A program made the position numbers and the translations under genes. From contig NZ_JAGYPM010000001.1 of assembly GCF_018343665.1 (NCBI RefSeq), positions 407,239 through 471,238 on the forward strand: 64,000 bases of DNA. The letters run 5' to 3'. The stretch's first letter is position 1, and every line of letters starts with the position of its first letter. The notes beneath the pieces are model-generated. The model did no database searches, had not been told where the DNA came from, and saw only the letters and a list, made by a program, of their open reading frames with translations. The stretch comes from Cytobacillus citreus (lineage in GTDB: Bacteria; Bacillota; Bacilli; Bacillales; Cytobacillaceae). This document shows, in pieces, positions 16,525 to 25,945 of the stretch.

Positions 16525-16779
16525 AAAGATCATTTTTTTAATTGAATTATTTATTTTTGGACTTGCTGGGATTTTAAGTATAAAAATAATTGTCATTCCT
16601 GGAAATTTACCTTATTATTTCATAAAATCCAATAAAATAGTATTTTAGTCGTGTTAAAAGTTCGAAATTATTAAGTATAATAGTAGAAGTATTTATAGTA
16701 AAAAGATCGTATATTTATTACTCTTTTTACCGCTTTTATTATCATTTTTATTACTTTTTTACACTTTGGAGGTATTACA

Positions 16780-17316
16780 GTGGAAACAGTTTTAGATAAA
16801 AAGTCCTATGGTGAAGGGGACTATGAAGAAAAAAAGGAATACGGTGGATTTTGGCTTCGCTTTGCAGCATATTTAATTGATTCTATCATACTTGGAATAC
16901 CATTAGGGATCATTACGTTGCTCATTTTTACTCTCTTTTTTGGGGCATTCGGTACTTTTGAGTTAATCCTAGCAGATCCTTATGCAGATATAACTGATGA
17001 GCAAGCATTAGCATTACTTGGATCATATTTTGGGGCATTTGCAATAGCATTTTTAATTAATATGGCAGGAGTTATTGCTTATTATGCAGGATTGCATTCA
17101 TCAAAATGGCAGGCGACGGTTGGAAAAAAACTTTTGGGATTAAAAGTTACGGATTTAAACGGCAATCGTATTTCTTTTTGGAGAGCATTAGGAAGGTATT
17201 TATCATTAGCTTTCTTATCAGGAATCTTACTGATCGGTTTTATTATTGCAGCATTTACAGAAAAAAAGCAAGCACTCCATGATCTCATTGCAGGGACAGT
17301 TGTTGTAAAAAAATAA
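16780..17316 (+). CDS. RDD-family membrane protein
   Basis: A 178-residue membrane protein. GFWLRFAAYLIDSIILGIPL carries the Arg and Asp of the RDD signature in the first helix, a central helical hairpin follows, and QATVGKKLLGLKVTDLNGN plus LGRYLS and LHDLIAGTVVVKK complete the family pattern. RDD proteins are small, often proposed ion or solute transporters; no substrate is known here. GTG start with TTGGAGGT upstream. Monocistronic with terminator. Confidence 0.9.
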   Translation: METVLDKKSYGEGDYEEKKEYGGFWLRFAAYLIDSIILGIPLGIITLLIFTLFFGAFGTFELILADPYADITDEQALALLGSYFGAFAIAFLINMAGVIAYYAGLHSSKWQATVGKKLLGLKVTDLNGNRISFWRALGRYLSLAFLSGILLIGFIIAAFTEKKQALHDLIAGTVVVKK

Positions 17317-17337
17317 TAATTTTACCTATTTTCCTGA

Positions 17338-17372
17338 AAAGCTGCACATAAATTAGTTGTGCGGCTTTTTAC
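17338..17372 (+). terminator. Terminator of the RDD gene
   Basis: AAAGCTGCACA / TGTGCGGCTTTT hairpin with T tail. Confidence 0.8.
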
Positions 17373-17472
17373 GTATTAGCTTAGTCTGATACGTATATTA
17401 TCTAATTTCTAAAAAAGGATTAAAGATTACAATTGTTGAATATAAAAAAGTAGAATGGGAGGTTTGAAGAAT

Positions 17473-17946
17473 ATGAAAATTCAAGAAATCAGAAACCATT
17501 ATGAATTATTTTCTGAATGGTTACAGTCCTTAAAGCAGTTAGAAATTGGGTATTGGTCACAGCCTCTAGATGAAGGGAATTGGTCAATTGGAGCAGTCAT
17601 ATCGCATTTTCTCTTTTGGGATAAATACTCTATAGAAAAACGCTTTCCTTATTTCGATGAAGGTGCAAGGCTTGATCGGTTTCCAGACTTTCAATCTGTT
17701 AATGATAAAGCAGAGGAATATGCTAAAAAAGTTTCAAAGAATGAACTGATTGATGAACTTCTAAAAATCAGAAATCAATATTTGTCAATGCTAAGTGAAA
17801 TAACTGAAGAAAAACTAGAAACATCCTTTTTCATAGGGGATCATGAGCTATCAATTAAAGATTATTTTGTAGATTTTGTAGAACATGATATTCACCATCA
17901 AAAACAAGTGATTCAAGCTATTGAAACAATGGCAGCGAAGAATTAA
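17473..17946 (+). CDS. DinB-like four-helix-bundle protein
   Basis: A 157-residue soluble protein resembling the DinB/YfiT metal-binding superfamily: conserved NWSIGAVISHFLFWDKYSI (first His) and C-terminal FVEHDIHHQKQVIQAIE (further His). These bundles bind a divalent metal; some are thiol transferases (bacillithiol-dependent) but the role here is unknown. ATG at 17473 has GGGAGGT nine bases upstream; an ATG 18 bp earlier precedes that site. Confidence 0.8.
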   Translation: MKIQEIRNHYELFSEWLQSLKQLEIGYWSQPLDEGNWSIGAVISHFLFWDKYSIEKRFPYFDEGARLDRFPDFQSVNDKAEEYAKKVSKNELIDELLKIRNQYLSMLSEITEEKLETSFFIGDHELSIKDYFVDFVEHDIHHQKQVIQAIETMAAKN

Positions 17947-18065
17947 ACCACAAGAAGGTATAGATTTCACCAAATCTTTCAAAATGATTTTAGGTAAAAA
18001 TATTCATTCGTGATATAGTAATAGGTATATATGATCATTTCTTAAATAGGAAGGGCGAAATTTGA

Positions 18066-18971
18066 GTGGAACACAAAAAAGGGATACTATTAGAAAGTGG
18101 TACAAATGAATTAGAAATTGTTGAATTTGGGATTGGGAATAATAAGTTTGGGATTAATGTTATTAAGGTAAAGGAAATTATCAATCCTGTTCAAATTATT
18201 CAAGTACCGCATGCACATAAAAATGTCGAAGGAATTATTGAACTGAGAGGAGAAGTATTGCCAGTTGTTAATGTTGCAGCTGCACTTGGTTTCCCTCCAT
18301 CTGAAAATCCTCAGCTAGACAAATTTATTGTAGCTGAGTTTAATAAGCAGAAAATTGTTTTTCATGTACATAGCGTAACTCAAATTCATCGAATTTCATG
18401 GGATCAGATTGAAAAGCCTTCAGAGATGTACCAAGGACCTGAAAGTCAAATCATCGGCGTGATAAAGCTTCATGGAGAAATGATTTTATTATTGGATTTT
18501 GAAAAGATTGTAGTAGAAATAAATCCGGAAACTGGTATTAATGTTCAACAGGTTCAGAAGCTGGGAAAACGTGAGCGCTCTAATAAACGACTTGTTGTGG
18601 CAGAAGACTCACCATTATTAAGAAAATTATTACATGATACATTGAAGGAAGCTGGCTTTCAAAGTGTTGAGTTTTTCGAAAATGGCCGCGATGCATTACA
18701 TTATTTAGAGAACATCGTTCAGTCAGGTAAGAAAGTTGAGCAGGAAGTACAGATTATTATAACGGATATCGAGATGCCACAAATGGATGGTCATCACTTA
18801 ACGAAAAGGATTAAGAATAATAGTGAATTATCAAAAGTTCCTGTAATCATTTTCTCTTCCTTAATCACAGATGATCTTCGACATAAAGGACAAATGGTTG
18901 GAGCTGATGCACAAGTAAGTAAACCTGAAATAGCAGAGCTCGTATTATTGATCGACAAAATTGCACTTTAA
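18066..18971 (+). CDS. cheV: Chemotaxis coupling protein CheV
   Basis: A 301-residue fusion of a CheW-like domain (about 12-155; ELRGEVLPVVNVAAALGFP) and a response-regulator receiver (about 173-300; VVAEDSP acidic pocket, phosphoacceptor D234 in IITDIEMPQMDG, Lys in VSKPE). CheV links receptors to CheA and tunes adaptation when phosphorylated. GTG start with GGAAGGG. In B. subtilis it is likewise next to ykyB, convergently arranged. Presence implies a motile, chemotactic cell. Confidence 0.95.
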   Translation: MEHKKGILLESGTNELEIVEFGIGNNKFGINVIKVKEIINPVQIIQVPHAHKNVEGIIELRGEVLPVVNVAAALGFPPSENPQLDKFIVAEFNKQKIVFHVHSVTQIHRISWDQIEKPSEMYQGPESQIIGVIKLHGEMILLLDFEKIVVEINPETGINVQQVQKLGKRERSNKRLVVAEDSPLLRKLLHDTLKEAGFQSVEFFENGRDALHYLENIVQSGKKVEQEVQIIITDIEMPQMDGHHLTKRIKNNSELSKVPVIIFSSLITDDLRHKGQMVGADAQVSKPEIAELVLLIDKIAL

Positions 18972-18977
18972 TATTTG

Positions 18978-19014
18978 AAAAAAAGCTAGTTTACCCGAGG
19001 GTATCTAGCTTTTT
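18978..19014. terminator. Bidirectional terminator between cheV and ykyB
   Basis: AAAAAGCTAG / CTAGCTTTTT hairpin with inner ACCC / GGGT pairing. Confidence 0.85.
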
Positions 19015-19027
19015 TAATAAAGCCGTT

Positions 19028-19498
19028 TTAAAAATAGCTTTCTCCCAGCTTTTTAAAAACGGGTTTTTCATATTGGCGTTTCTTTTGTTCAGGGTGTTCT
19101 TGACTTTCTTTTAACCCAGTATAATACATTAAAAGTTTTTTTGCTTGGTTTAGGGAGAGTGAGGCTTTTGGATTCCGAACATGCTCATTTAATCTTCCTA
19201 AATGTGGCAGTTTCTCAAAATCAGCTTTAGAAGGTGGCAAATGAAATAAATAGTCTCCACACTCAACAAGAACATCAGATTGCTGCTGACTAAATTTCGG
19301 ATTACTTGAGAAGTGAAGGCCCACTTTTTTTGCTTTTCCTTCTTTAATCAGTTTTTGTAAAGCATCTTGCTTTAGTTTATATAAAAACTTTGGGTTTGGT
19401 GCCGTTTTTGCATGGCGATTAACGGTGAAGATTGCTTGTGAGAGGTTTTCAACCGTTGGGCGTAGATAATGAGGATGAACGTTCCTTTCCAATTTCAA
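19028..19498 (-). CDS. ykyB: YkyB-like protein
   Basis: A 156-residue soluble basic protein matching the YkyB family in length (B. subtilis 154) and position beside cheV. Recognisable segments: TVENLSQAIFTVNRHAKTAP, HFSSNPKFSQQQSDVLVECG and LNQAKKLLMYYTGLKE. No function is known for the family; no catalytic motif is evident. TTG at 19498 has AAGGAG eight bases upstream, whereas an upstream in-frame TTG (19516) lies before that site. Confidence 0.8.
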   Translation of the reverse strand: MKLERNVHPHYLRPTVENLSQAIFTVNRHAKTAPNPKFLYKLKQDALQKLIKEGKAKKVGLHFSSNPKFSQQQSDVLVECGDYLFHLPPSKADFEKLPHLGRLNEHVRNPKASLSLNQAKKLLMYYTGLKESQEHPEQKKRQYEKPVFKKLGESYF

Positions 19499-19787
19499 TA
19501 GTAAGACTCCTTTCAAAAATATAGGGGTATACCAATATTATAACCCTATTATTACAAAATTGAAAACAGTTTAGAAGAGGCAGTTCATTTTAGTCCTTTA
19601 ATTGTTAAATAAATCAAACGGTTCCTTTTTATTCATTTTATATTATAATGAAAAAAATAGGGGGATTTTGTAAATAACACGTATTGTTTGTAAATAGTAC
19701 TCTTAATTAAGAAATCATTCAAGGCACCCTTTGACATTAAATCATGGGATCGTTCTTATGGTGCTGATTTCGAATAAGGATGATTAG

Positions 19788-20231
19788 ATGGAAAAGTTAC
19801 CGGAACTATTAACTACTGAATTAAATAGTGTTCATACATCAAAGAAGATTGAAGGAATTATCTTTGATATTATTCTTAATCATATAAAAGATATGGTCTT
19901 TATTATGAAGGTTGAATCAGGAAAAAAATTTAGTTATCTTTTTGCAAATGAGCCAGGATTAAAGCATGCAAATTTAACATTTGACTTCATCGGAAAAACG
20001 CTTGAAGAAGTCCTGCCATTCGAGATTGCTTATCCTTTACAGAAGGAATATGAAAAAATTATTGAATCTAAAGAAACAGTGAAATTTTTTGATGAAATTT
20101 CTTTACCTGATGGAAGTAAGATTGCAGGTGAATCATTTTTAACTCCTGTGTTCGATGAAAATAATGAGGTTCGCTACGTCGTTTCGGTCACAAGGGATAT
20201 TACAAGCACTTTAATTGAAAGAAACGCCTAA
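19788..20231 (+). CDS. PAS-domain protein, probably the detached N-terminal part of the downstream cyclase
   Basis: A 147-residue single PAS domain (MVFIMKVESGKKFSYLFANE through FLTPVFDENNEVRYVVSVTR). It ends DITSTLIERNA then TAA, and that TAA overlaps the ATG of the next gene as TAATG. In most relatives DIT-x-RK continues directly into the next PAS (ESEQKYRSI), and adding one base would restore RNALMESEQKYRS. So this is either a gene split by a single-base deletion or two translationally coupled genes. No effector domain of its own. Confidence 0.8.
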   Translation: MEKLPELLTTELNSVHTSKKIEGIIFDIILNHIKDMVFIMKVESGKKFSYLFANEPGLKHANLTFDFIGKTLEEVLPFEIAYPLQKEYEKIIESKETVKFFDEISLPDGSKIAGESFLTPVFDENNEVRYVVSVTRDITSTLIERNA

Positions 20232-21910
20232 TGGAGAGTGAGCAAAAATATCGTTCAATTGTGGACCATAATTTAGACGGCATTTTAACAGTTAGTTTAA
20301 AAGGAGTCATCCTTGAGGTTAACCCTGCTGCAAGCATGTTTACCGGTTTTACTCGTAAGCAGCTGACCAACCGTTCAATCTTTGATTTAATTCCCGATCA
20401 AGAAGTGGAAGATTTTAAAGCACTTTTTCAAAAGACAAGGGATGGCTTTCCAACCGAATCTCTTGACTGCCGTTTTACTCATAGGAAAGGTAATAATATA
20501 ACTATTCATTTAAAGACAGCACCCATTGTCATTAATTCTGAAATAGTTGGCATTTATGTGATCATTCGAGATATTTCGGAGCAATCAAAAAATGCGGAGA
20601 CTATAAAGTTTATGGCATTTCATGACCAGCTTACAGGGTTATTAAATAGAAGAGCTCTATTGAGAGATTTGGAAGACTATATTATTGAAGCAAAAAATGC
20701 TAAAAGAGAATTCGCACTCCTTTCGATTGATATAGATCGATTTAAGTACTTAAATGATACTCTAGGTCATATTTTGGGTGATAAAATATTAATTAAAGTG
20801 GCCGAAAGACTTTCTGAAATTAGTCCTAACAATTGCACAGTATACCGTCAGGGAGGAGACGAATTCATAATCCTTCTGCGTGAAACAGACCGGCAAAAAG
20901 CAAGTAAATTTGCTCAAAATATATTATCGAAATTTTCGAGTTCCTTTTATTTGAGCTCTCAAGAATATTATATTTCACCGAGTATTGGTATTAGCATGTT
21001 TCCAAATGATGGCAAGGATGCCGAGACTCTAATAAAAAATGCAGATGAGGCATTATTCCGAGTAAAAGAAAAAGGAAAAGCCCATTTCCAGTTTTACCGT
21101 TCTGATATGAATTCCGTATTCAAGAATGTGGTAGAACTGGAAACTCTTTTAAGAAAAGCTGTTGAGCGTGAAGAATTGTCGCTTCACTATCAGCCTCAGA
21201 TCGATTTAACGACGATGAAAATAAATAGTTTTGAAGCGTTACTACGTTGGAACAATACTACGATTGGCAATATCCCTCCATCAGATTTTATTCCGCTAGC
21301 TGAGGATACCGGTTTAATCATTCCAATTGGTAACTGGGTAATTGACACTGCATGTAAACAGATTCGTGATTGGTCAGAAAAAGGAACTGAGGAGTATAGG
21401 ATAGCAATTAATATCTCACCAAAACAATTTCAACAGCATAGTTTACTTAGTATTATTCAAAGGGCCATTGAAAAACATTGTATTAATCCAAAATTATTAG
21501 AGATTGAAATTACTGAGGGTGCTATGCAGGATACAAAGGACACGGCTCCTATCCTATCTGGATTAAAAGAACTTGGAGTATCCATATCTGTTGATGATTT
21601 TGGTACGGGCTATTCATCATTGAATTATTTAAAGAAATTCCCAATTGATGTTTTGAAGATTGATCAATCCTTTGTTAGAGATATACTATCTAACGATAAG
21701 GACGCAGCAATCACCACCACGATCATACATCTTGGGAAAAGCTTAGGAATGGAAGTCATTGCTGAAGGTGTTGAAACGGAAGAGCAGGCAAAATTTTTAA
21801 TGACTGCTAACTGCTTTAAAGCACAAGGTTTCTTGTACTCGAAACCTCTACCAGCAGAGGAAATTGAAAAAAAATTTATTTCGTCCAGACTACAGGATAT
21901 TGAATATTAA
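20231..21910 (+). CDS. PAS-GGDEF-EAL cyclic di-GMP enzyme
   Basis: A 559-residue protein: PAS (about 1-115), GGDEF (about 125-290) with intact GGDEF motif at 208-212 and ISIDIDRFKYLND metal site, EAL (about 300-555) with EALLRW, NISPKQF, EITEG, DDFGTGYSSL, LKIDQSF, EGVETEEQ and QGFLYSKP. Every residue needed for diguanylate cyclase and phosphodiesterase chemistry seems present, so it may make and degrade c-di-GMP. No predicted membrane segment. Its start overlaps the stop of the upstream PAS gene and has no strong ribosome site, indicating coupling or a broken fusion. Net activity cannot be predicted. Confidence 0.9.
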   Translation: MESEQKYRSIVDHNLDGILTVSLKGVILEVNPAASMFTGFTRKQLTNRSIFDLIPDQEVEDFKALFQKTRDGFPTESLDCRFTHRKGNNITIHLKTAPIVINSEIVGIYVIIRDISEQSKNAETIKFMAFHDQLTGLLNRRALLRDLEDYIIEAKNAKREFALLSIDIDRFKYLNDTLGHILGDKILIKVAERLSEISPNNCTVYRQGGDEFIILLRETDRQKASKFAQNILSKFSSSFYLSSQEYYISPSIGISMFPNDGKDAETLIKNADEALFRVKEKGKAHFQFYRSDMNSVFKNVVELETLLRKAVEREELSLHYQPQIDLTTMKINSFEALLRWNNTTIGNIPPSDFIPLAEDTGLIIPIGNWVIDTACKQIRDWSEKGTEEYRIAINISPKQFQQHSLLSIIQRAIEKHCINPKLLEIEITEGAMQDTKDTAPILSGLKELGVSISVDDFGTGYSSLNYLKKFPIDVLKIDQSFVRDILSNDKDAAITTTIIHLGKSLGMEVIAEGVETEEQAKFLMTANCFKAQGFLYSKPLPAEEIEKKFISSRLQDIEY

Positions 21911-21916
21911 AATTTT

Positions 21917-21956
21917 AAAAAAGGAAAAGCAGCTAAGAAGTTGTTTTTCCTTTTTC
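21917..21956 (+). terminator. Terminator
   Basis: AAAAAGGAAAA / TTTTCCTTTTT stem with GCAGCT / AGTTGT inner pairing. Confidence 0.8.
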
Positions 21957-22061
21957 GTTCTAAAACGAAAATGATTGAGATTGCTTGCGGTATACCAATT
22001 CGAACCGTCTATTATTTTCCAATGGTCATAGTGATAATTTTTTAAAAAATAATAAAAAGTA

Positions 22062-22098
22062 GTTAAACCACATCTATTTTTAATGGATGTGGCTTTTA
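22062..22098 (-). terminator. Terminator of ykuE
   Basis: AAACCACATC / GATGTGGCTTT hairpin downstream of the leftward gene. Confidence 0.75.
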
Positions 22099-22114
22099 AC
22101 TTTGATTTTTCCCT

Positions 22115-22981
22115 CTATTCAGCCGATAGCGTAAAAACAGTTAGCTCAGGCTTAGATAAAAATCTAAAAGGCAAGCGGGTGGTGCCAATACCTCTGTTGA
22201 CATAAAGAGTCAGTGGTGTATCTCCAATTTCGTAAAAGCCTTCATGATAAATTTCTGCAAATGGAGGTTTTACGAGGGCACCAATAAATGGCATTTTTAT
22301 TTGTCCTCCATGGCTATGGCCGCTCAACTGAAACTGGATATTAAAAGCGGAAGCCGCGTCTGCTAAATCAGGGGCATGTGATAAGAGAATTTTGAAAGAA
22401 TCTTCTGGAACTCCATTTAATGCTGCCTCAAGATCAGGTCTTCCAAGCATTGCGTCATCAATTCCAATTATATAAATAGCACTTCCATCAAGTAGTGAAA
22501 TTTGCTGATTGCTATTTTGGAGCAGCTTAAACTCTGCTTGTTCCATAATCGATTTATATATATCTGATCCGTATCCTCCATGATCGTGATTTCCATAAAT
22601 AGCGAATTTACCGAAAGGTGCATGCAGTTTTTTGAGTAAAGGAATTAATTGATTTCCTTCTGGGTACTTATTCGGTGCATCCATTAAATCACCAGTAAAG
22701 AAAATAATATCAGGCTTTAATTTATTTATTTTTTCGATAAGCTCAATTAATTGATGTTTATCATATTGGAACCCTAAATGTGTATCACTGAACTGAACGA
22801 TTTTGAAGTCATTAAAGCTTTTGGGGATTGTTTTCTTGTCTATTGTATGATGGTTTATATCTAAAAGCTTCGGCTCAATGTGACCAGCATAATAATAGCC
22901 TCCAGTTCCCACTCCAGTCACTGTAAAAAGCGAGCCGAATACTCTTTTTAAAAAGGATCTTCTAGTCACTTTTTTTGCCAT
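22115..22981 (-). CDS. ykuE: YkuE-like Tat-exported metallophosphoesterase
   Basis: A 288-residue calcineurin-type phosphoesterase. Tat signal TRRSFLKRVFGSL near residues 6-18, then metal-site motifs FSDTHLG, FTGDLMD, YGNHDHGG, LSHAPD and LSGHSHGG. In B. subtilis YkuE carries a twin-arginine signal and is exported by TatAyCy to the wall. Substrate unknown (phosphodiester or phospholipid headgroup are options). ATG at 22981 begins MAKKVTRRS; an in-frame TTG 12 bp earlier is too close to the AGG site. Confidence 0.9.
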   Translation of the reverse strand: MAKKVTRRSFLKRVFGSLFTVTGVGTGGYYYAGHIEPKLLDINHHTIDKKTIPKSFNDFKIVQFSDTHLGFQYDKHQLIELIEKINKLKPDIIFFTGDLMDAPNKYPEGNQLIPLLKKLHAPFGKFAIYGNHDHGGYGSDIYKSIMEQAEFKLLQNSNQQISLLDGSAIYIIGIDDAMLGRPDLEAALNGVPEDSFKILLSHAPDLADAASAFNIQFQLSGHSHGGQIKMPFIGALVKPPFAEIYHEGFYEIGDTPLTLYVNRGIGTTRLPFRFLSKPELTVFTLSAE

Positions 22982-23070
22982 AGTTATTACCAACCTATCT
23001 ATTAATAAATACCTTATAATACTATCAAACTCTGAACCTAAAAAGAAGGGAAAGTATTATAGAATTTTTA

Positions 23071-23189
23071 GCTAATAGGAAAGGTTAAGTTTATTAACGT
23101 ACTAAAGTAAAATGTGTTTTCAATTAAATATCTGCAAATAAGATCGCATAAGAAAAACTAACTTGGCGAACGCCAAGTTTTTCTAATGA
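23071..23189 (+). repeat. R2 repeat copy 4
   Basis: GCTAATAGGAAAGGTTAAG to the hairpin ACTTGGC-GAAC-GCCAAGT and TTTTTCTAATGA. It lacks the CATTCGCC arm found in other copies, so the 3' hairpin is shorter. Confidence 0.8.
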
Positions 23190-23258
23190 AAGTGAAATTC
23201 TTTTTATGGTAATAAAAATAATTATTCGAATATTCATGAAAAGATGATAAAATAAGAA

Positions 23259-23274
23259 ATGAATAGTCATTCAT
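23259..23274. promoter_or_regulatory. FadR (YsiA) operator upstream of fadH
   Basis: ATGAATAGTCATTCAT fits the Bacillus FadR palindrome core ATGAATA-N-TCATTCA. It sits 18 bp before the start codon, downstream of a possible -10, where binding would repress. fadH belongs to the FadR regulon in B. subtilis. Confidence 0.75.
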
Positions 23275-23291
23275 ATTAGGAGGCGATATTC

Positions 23292-24056
23292 ATGGAAGGT
23301 AAAGTTGTCATTGTTACTGGTGGTTCAAGCGGCATGGGAAAATACATGGCAAAGCGTTTTGCCGAAGCAAATGCATCAGTAGTCATAACTGGAAGAACAA
23401 TTGAACGCTTAGAAGAAGCCAAAAAAGAAATTGAAGCATACCCAGGTCAAGTGTTGACAGTTCAAATGGATGTAAGAGAAATAGAACACGTAAAGCATAT
23501 GGTTGCAGAAACCATGCGCACATTTGGGCGTATAGATTATCTTATTAATAATGCTGCAGGGAATTTTATTTGTCCAGCTGAAAAACTAAGTGCAAATGGT
23601 TGGAATTCTGTGATAAATATTGTCTTGAATGGATCATTTTATTGCTCAAGTGAAGTGGGAAAATATTGGATTGAAAATGGAATTAAGGGAAGTATCATCA
23701 ATATGGTTGCTACATATGCATGGGATGCGGGCGCTGGTGTCATTCATTCAGCTGCAGCAAAAGCTGGTGTATTGTCAATGACAAGAACTTTAGCGGTAGA
23801 ATGGGGAAGAAAATACGGTATAAGAGTAAATGCTATTGCACCTGGTCCAATAGAGCGTACTGGTGGTGCTGATAGACTTTGGGAATCTGAAGAGGCGGCA
23901 GTTAGGACAATCAATAGTATTCCATTAGGAAGACTTGGAAAGCCAGAGGAAATAGCTGAATTAGCTTATTTCTTATTATCCAACCATGCAGCTTATATCA
24001 ATGGAGAATGTATTACAATGGATGGAGGACAATGGTTGAATCAATTTCCATTCTAG
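23292..24056 (+). CDS. fadH: 2,4-dienoyl-CoA reductase FadH
   Basis: A 254-residue short-chain dehydrogenase: TGGSSGMG nucleotide site, NNAAGNF motif, and C-terminal NAIAPGPIERTGGADRLW typical of dienoyl-CoA reductases of the YkuF/FadH type. It would reduce 2,4-dienoyl-CoA with NADPH during beta-oxidation of unsaturated fatty acids. The usual SDR Tyr-x3-Lys appears as H-SAAAK, the family's Ser/Lys variant. Operator for FadR lies just upstream. AGGAGG ribosome site. In B. subtilis ykuF is followed by fadG; here aspA follows instead. Confidence 0.92.
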   Translation: MEGKVVIVTGGSSGMGKYMAKRFAEANASVVITGRTIERLEEAKKEIEAYPGQVLTVQMDVREIEHVKHMVAETMRTFGRIDYLINNAAGNFICPAEKLSANGWNSVINIVLNGSFYCSSEVGKYWIENGIKGSIINMVATYAWDAGAGVIHSAAAKAGVLSMTRTLAVEWGRKYGIRVNAIAPGPIERTGGADRLWESEEAAVRTINSIPLGRLGKPEEIAELAYFLLSNHAAYINGECITMDGGQWLNQFPF

Positions 24057-24060
24057 TATT

Positions 24061-24093
24061 GAAAACCTGCGGACTTGCTTCGTAGGTTTTTTA
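24061..24093 (+). terminator. Terminator of fadH
   Basis: AAAACCTGCG / CGTAGGTTTT hairpin then T run. Confidence 0.85.
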
Positions 24094-24254
24094 ATGTCCA
24101 TTACTTTGAGGAATATTTAGTATTCTTTTACTATTCAAAAATTATAAGGATGTGAAAAACTAACGGAAAAAGTTCAGAATTAGTAGTATACTATAGCCGT
24201 GGGGAGCAGTTAACTTCTCATTCATTTCATTAATTAATGTAATTAGGAGTGTTT

Positions 24255-25673
24255 ATGGTGAGTTCATTTCGAGTTGAAAAGGATTTTTTAGGAGAAAAGC
24301 ATGTTCCTATTGAGGCATATTATGGGATACAGACCTTAAGAGCTGTAGAGAATTTCCCCATAACAGGCTATAAATTAAACAAAGATTTTATCATCGCGAT
24401 GGCTATAGTGAAAAAAGCGGCTGCCCTTGCCAATTCTGATATTGGTCGTTTATACACAGGCAAAGCAAATGTGATTTGTGAGGCAGCCGATGAGATTATT
24501 TCTGGAAAATGGCATGATCATTTTATTGTTGATCCTATCCAAGGTGGAGCAGGAACATCAATTAACATGAATACGAATGAAGTAATTGCGAATAGAGGCT
24601 TAGAGCTTTTAGGGAAAGAAAAAGGCGAATACTTTCATTTAAATCCTAATATTGATGTGAATATGGCACAATCGACAAATGATGCATTTCCTACAGCAAT
24701 CCATCTTGCTGTATTTAAAGCACTTGAGTCATTAATCAATACAATGAATAAAATGAAGGATGCATTCAATGAAAAGGCAATCGAGTTTGATTCCGTTATT
24801 AAAATGGGCAGAACTCATTTGCAAGATGCTGTACCTATTCGATTAGGTCAAGAATTTCGAGCATACACAAATGTAATTGAACGCGATATAAAAAGGATTG
24901 AAAATTCGAAGGAAAATTTATTAGAAGTTAATATGGGAGCAACTGCTGTGGGAACAGGGTTAAATGCTGATCCTCGTTATATAGAAAAAGTTGTTCAATA
25001 TTTAGCTGAGATTTCTGGAATTCCAGTTGTACCAGCAAAGAATTTAGTTGATGCAACGCAAAACACTGATACATATACTGAAGTATCTGCTGCTTTGAAA
25101 ATATGCATGGTGAATATGTCCAAAATCGCTAATGACCTTCGATTAATGGCATCTGGCCCTAGAGCAGGATTGTATGAGATCAATTTACCAGCAAGACAGC
25201 CAGGTTCATCAATTATGCCTGGAAAAGTAAACCCTGTCATGCCTGAAGTCATTAATCAAATTGCTTTTCAGGTTATTGGAAATGATCATACAATTTCTCT
25301 CGCTTCAGAAGCAGGCCAATTCGAGTTAAATGTAATGGAACCTGTATTATTATTTAATTTATTGCAATCGACTTCTATTATGAACAATGGTTTCCGTGTG
25401 TTCACTGACTTCTGTGTTTCCGGCATTACAGCCAATGTGGATCGTTTAAAAGACTATGTCGAAAAAAGTGTAGGTTTATTAACCGCAGTAAATCCTCATA
25501 TTGGTTATAATGTTGCTTCCGACATAGCAAGAGAATCGATCGTAAATGGAAAGTCAATTCGTGAATTATGTTTGCAATACGATGTTCTTAGTGAAGAAGA
25601 ACTTGATCTTATTTTAGATCCGTACGAGATGACAAAGCCAGGAATCGCAGGAGCATCTTTACTTGAAAAGTAA
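24255..25673 (+). CDS. aspA: Aspartate ammonia-lyase
   Basis: A 472-residue fumarase/aspartase-superfamily enzyme. Signature GSSIMPGKVNP near 318 with the catalytic Ser loop; GGAGTSINMNTNEVIANRG and NPNIDVNMAQSTNDAFPTA are aspartase-type. It interconverts aspartate with fumarate plus ammonia. ATG 24255 follows TAGGAG by five bases; GTG 24249 overlaps that site. The gene interrupts the fadH-ykuI stretch relative to B. subtilis, where aspartase is elsewhere with asparaginase, so a local insertion or duplication is likely. No ansR-like regulator adjacent. Confidence 0.93.
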   Translation: MVSSFRVEKDFLGEKHVPIEAYYGIQTLRAVENFPITGYKLNKDFIIAMAIVKKAAALANSDIGRLYTGKANVICEAADEIISGKWHDHFIVDPIQGGAGTSINMNTNEVIANRGLELLGKEKGEYFHLNPNIDVNMAQSTNDAFPTAIHLAVFKALESLINTMNKMKDAFNEKAIEFDSVIKMGRTHLQDAVPIRLGQEFRAYTNVIERDIKRIENSKENLLEVNMGATAVGTGLNADPRYIEKVVQYLAEISGIPVVPAKNLVDATQNTDTYTEVSAALKICMVNMSKIANDLRLMASGPRAGLYEINLPARQPGSSIMPGKVNPVMPEVINQIAFQVIGNDHTISLASEAGQFELNVMEPVLLFNLLQSTSIMNNGFRVFTDFCVSGITANVDRLKDYVEKSVGLLTAVNPHIGYNVASDIARESIVNGKSIRELCLQYDVLSEEELDLILDPYEMTKPGIAGASLLEK

Positions 25674-25708
25674 AAGTCGAAAAGACACGTAAATGAAAGT
25701 TTATAATA

Positions 25709-25741
25709 AGATACCGGTAGGAATATCGGTATCTTGTTTAT
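25709..25741 (+). terminator. Terminator of aspA
   Basis: AAGATACCGG / ATCGGTATCTT hairpin with TGTTTATA tail. The spacer up to 25945 ends in an R1-like TTGTGCTTTTCTAAA scrap; no gene seen. Confidence 0.8.
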
Positions 25742-25945
25742 AAAGGAATGAAAAACTTTACTTTTTATTATGGTCGAACCTTCCAGAAAAAGAATAAACA
25801 CGTTTGTGGGAGGCTCGTTTTATACAATGCCTAAGGCTGAGCACTAAGGAAAGAATTACTCCGAAAATCGTTGCAGAAACAATCTCCATTTAGGTTGACC
25901 TAAAGGCTCTTGTGCTTTTCTAAAAAAATCAGGAGGGAAATGAGT

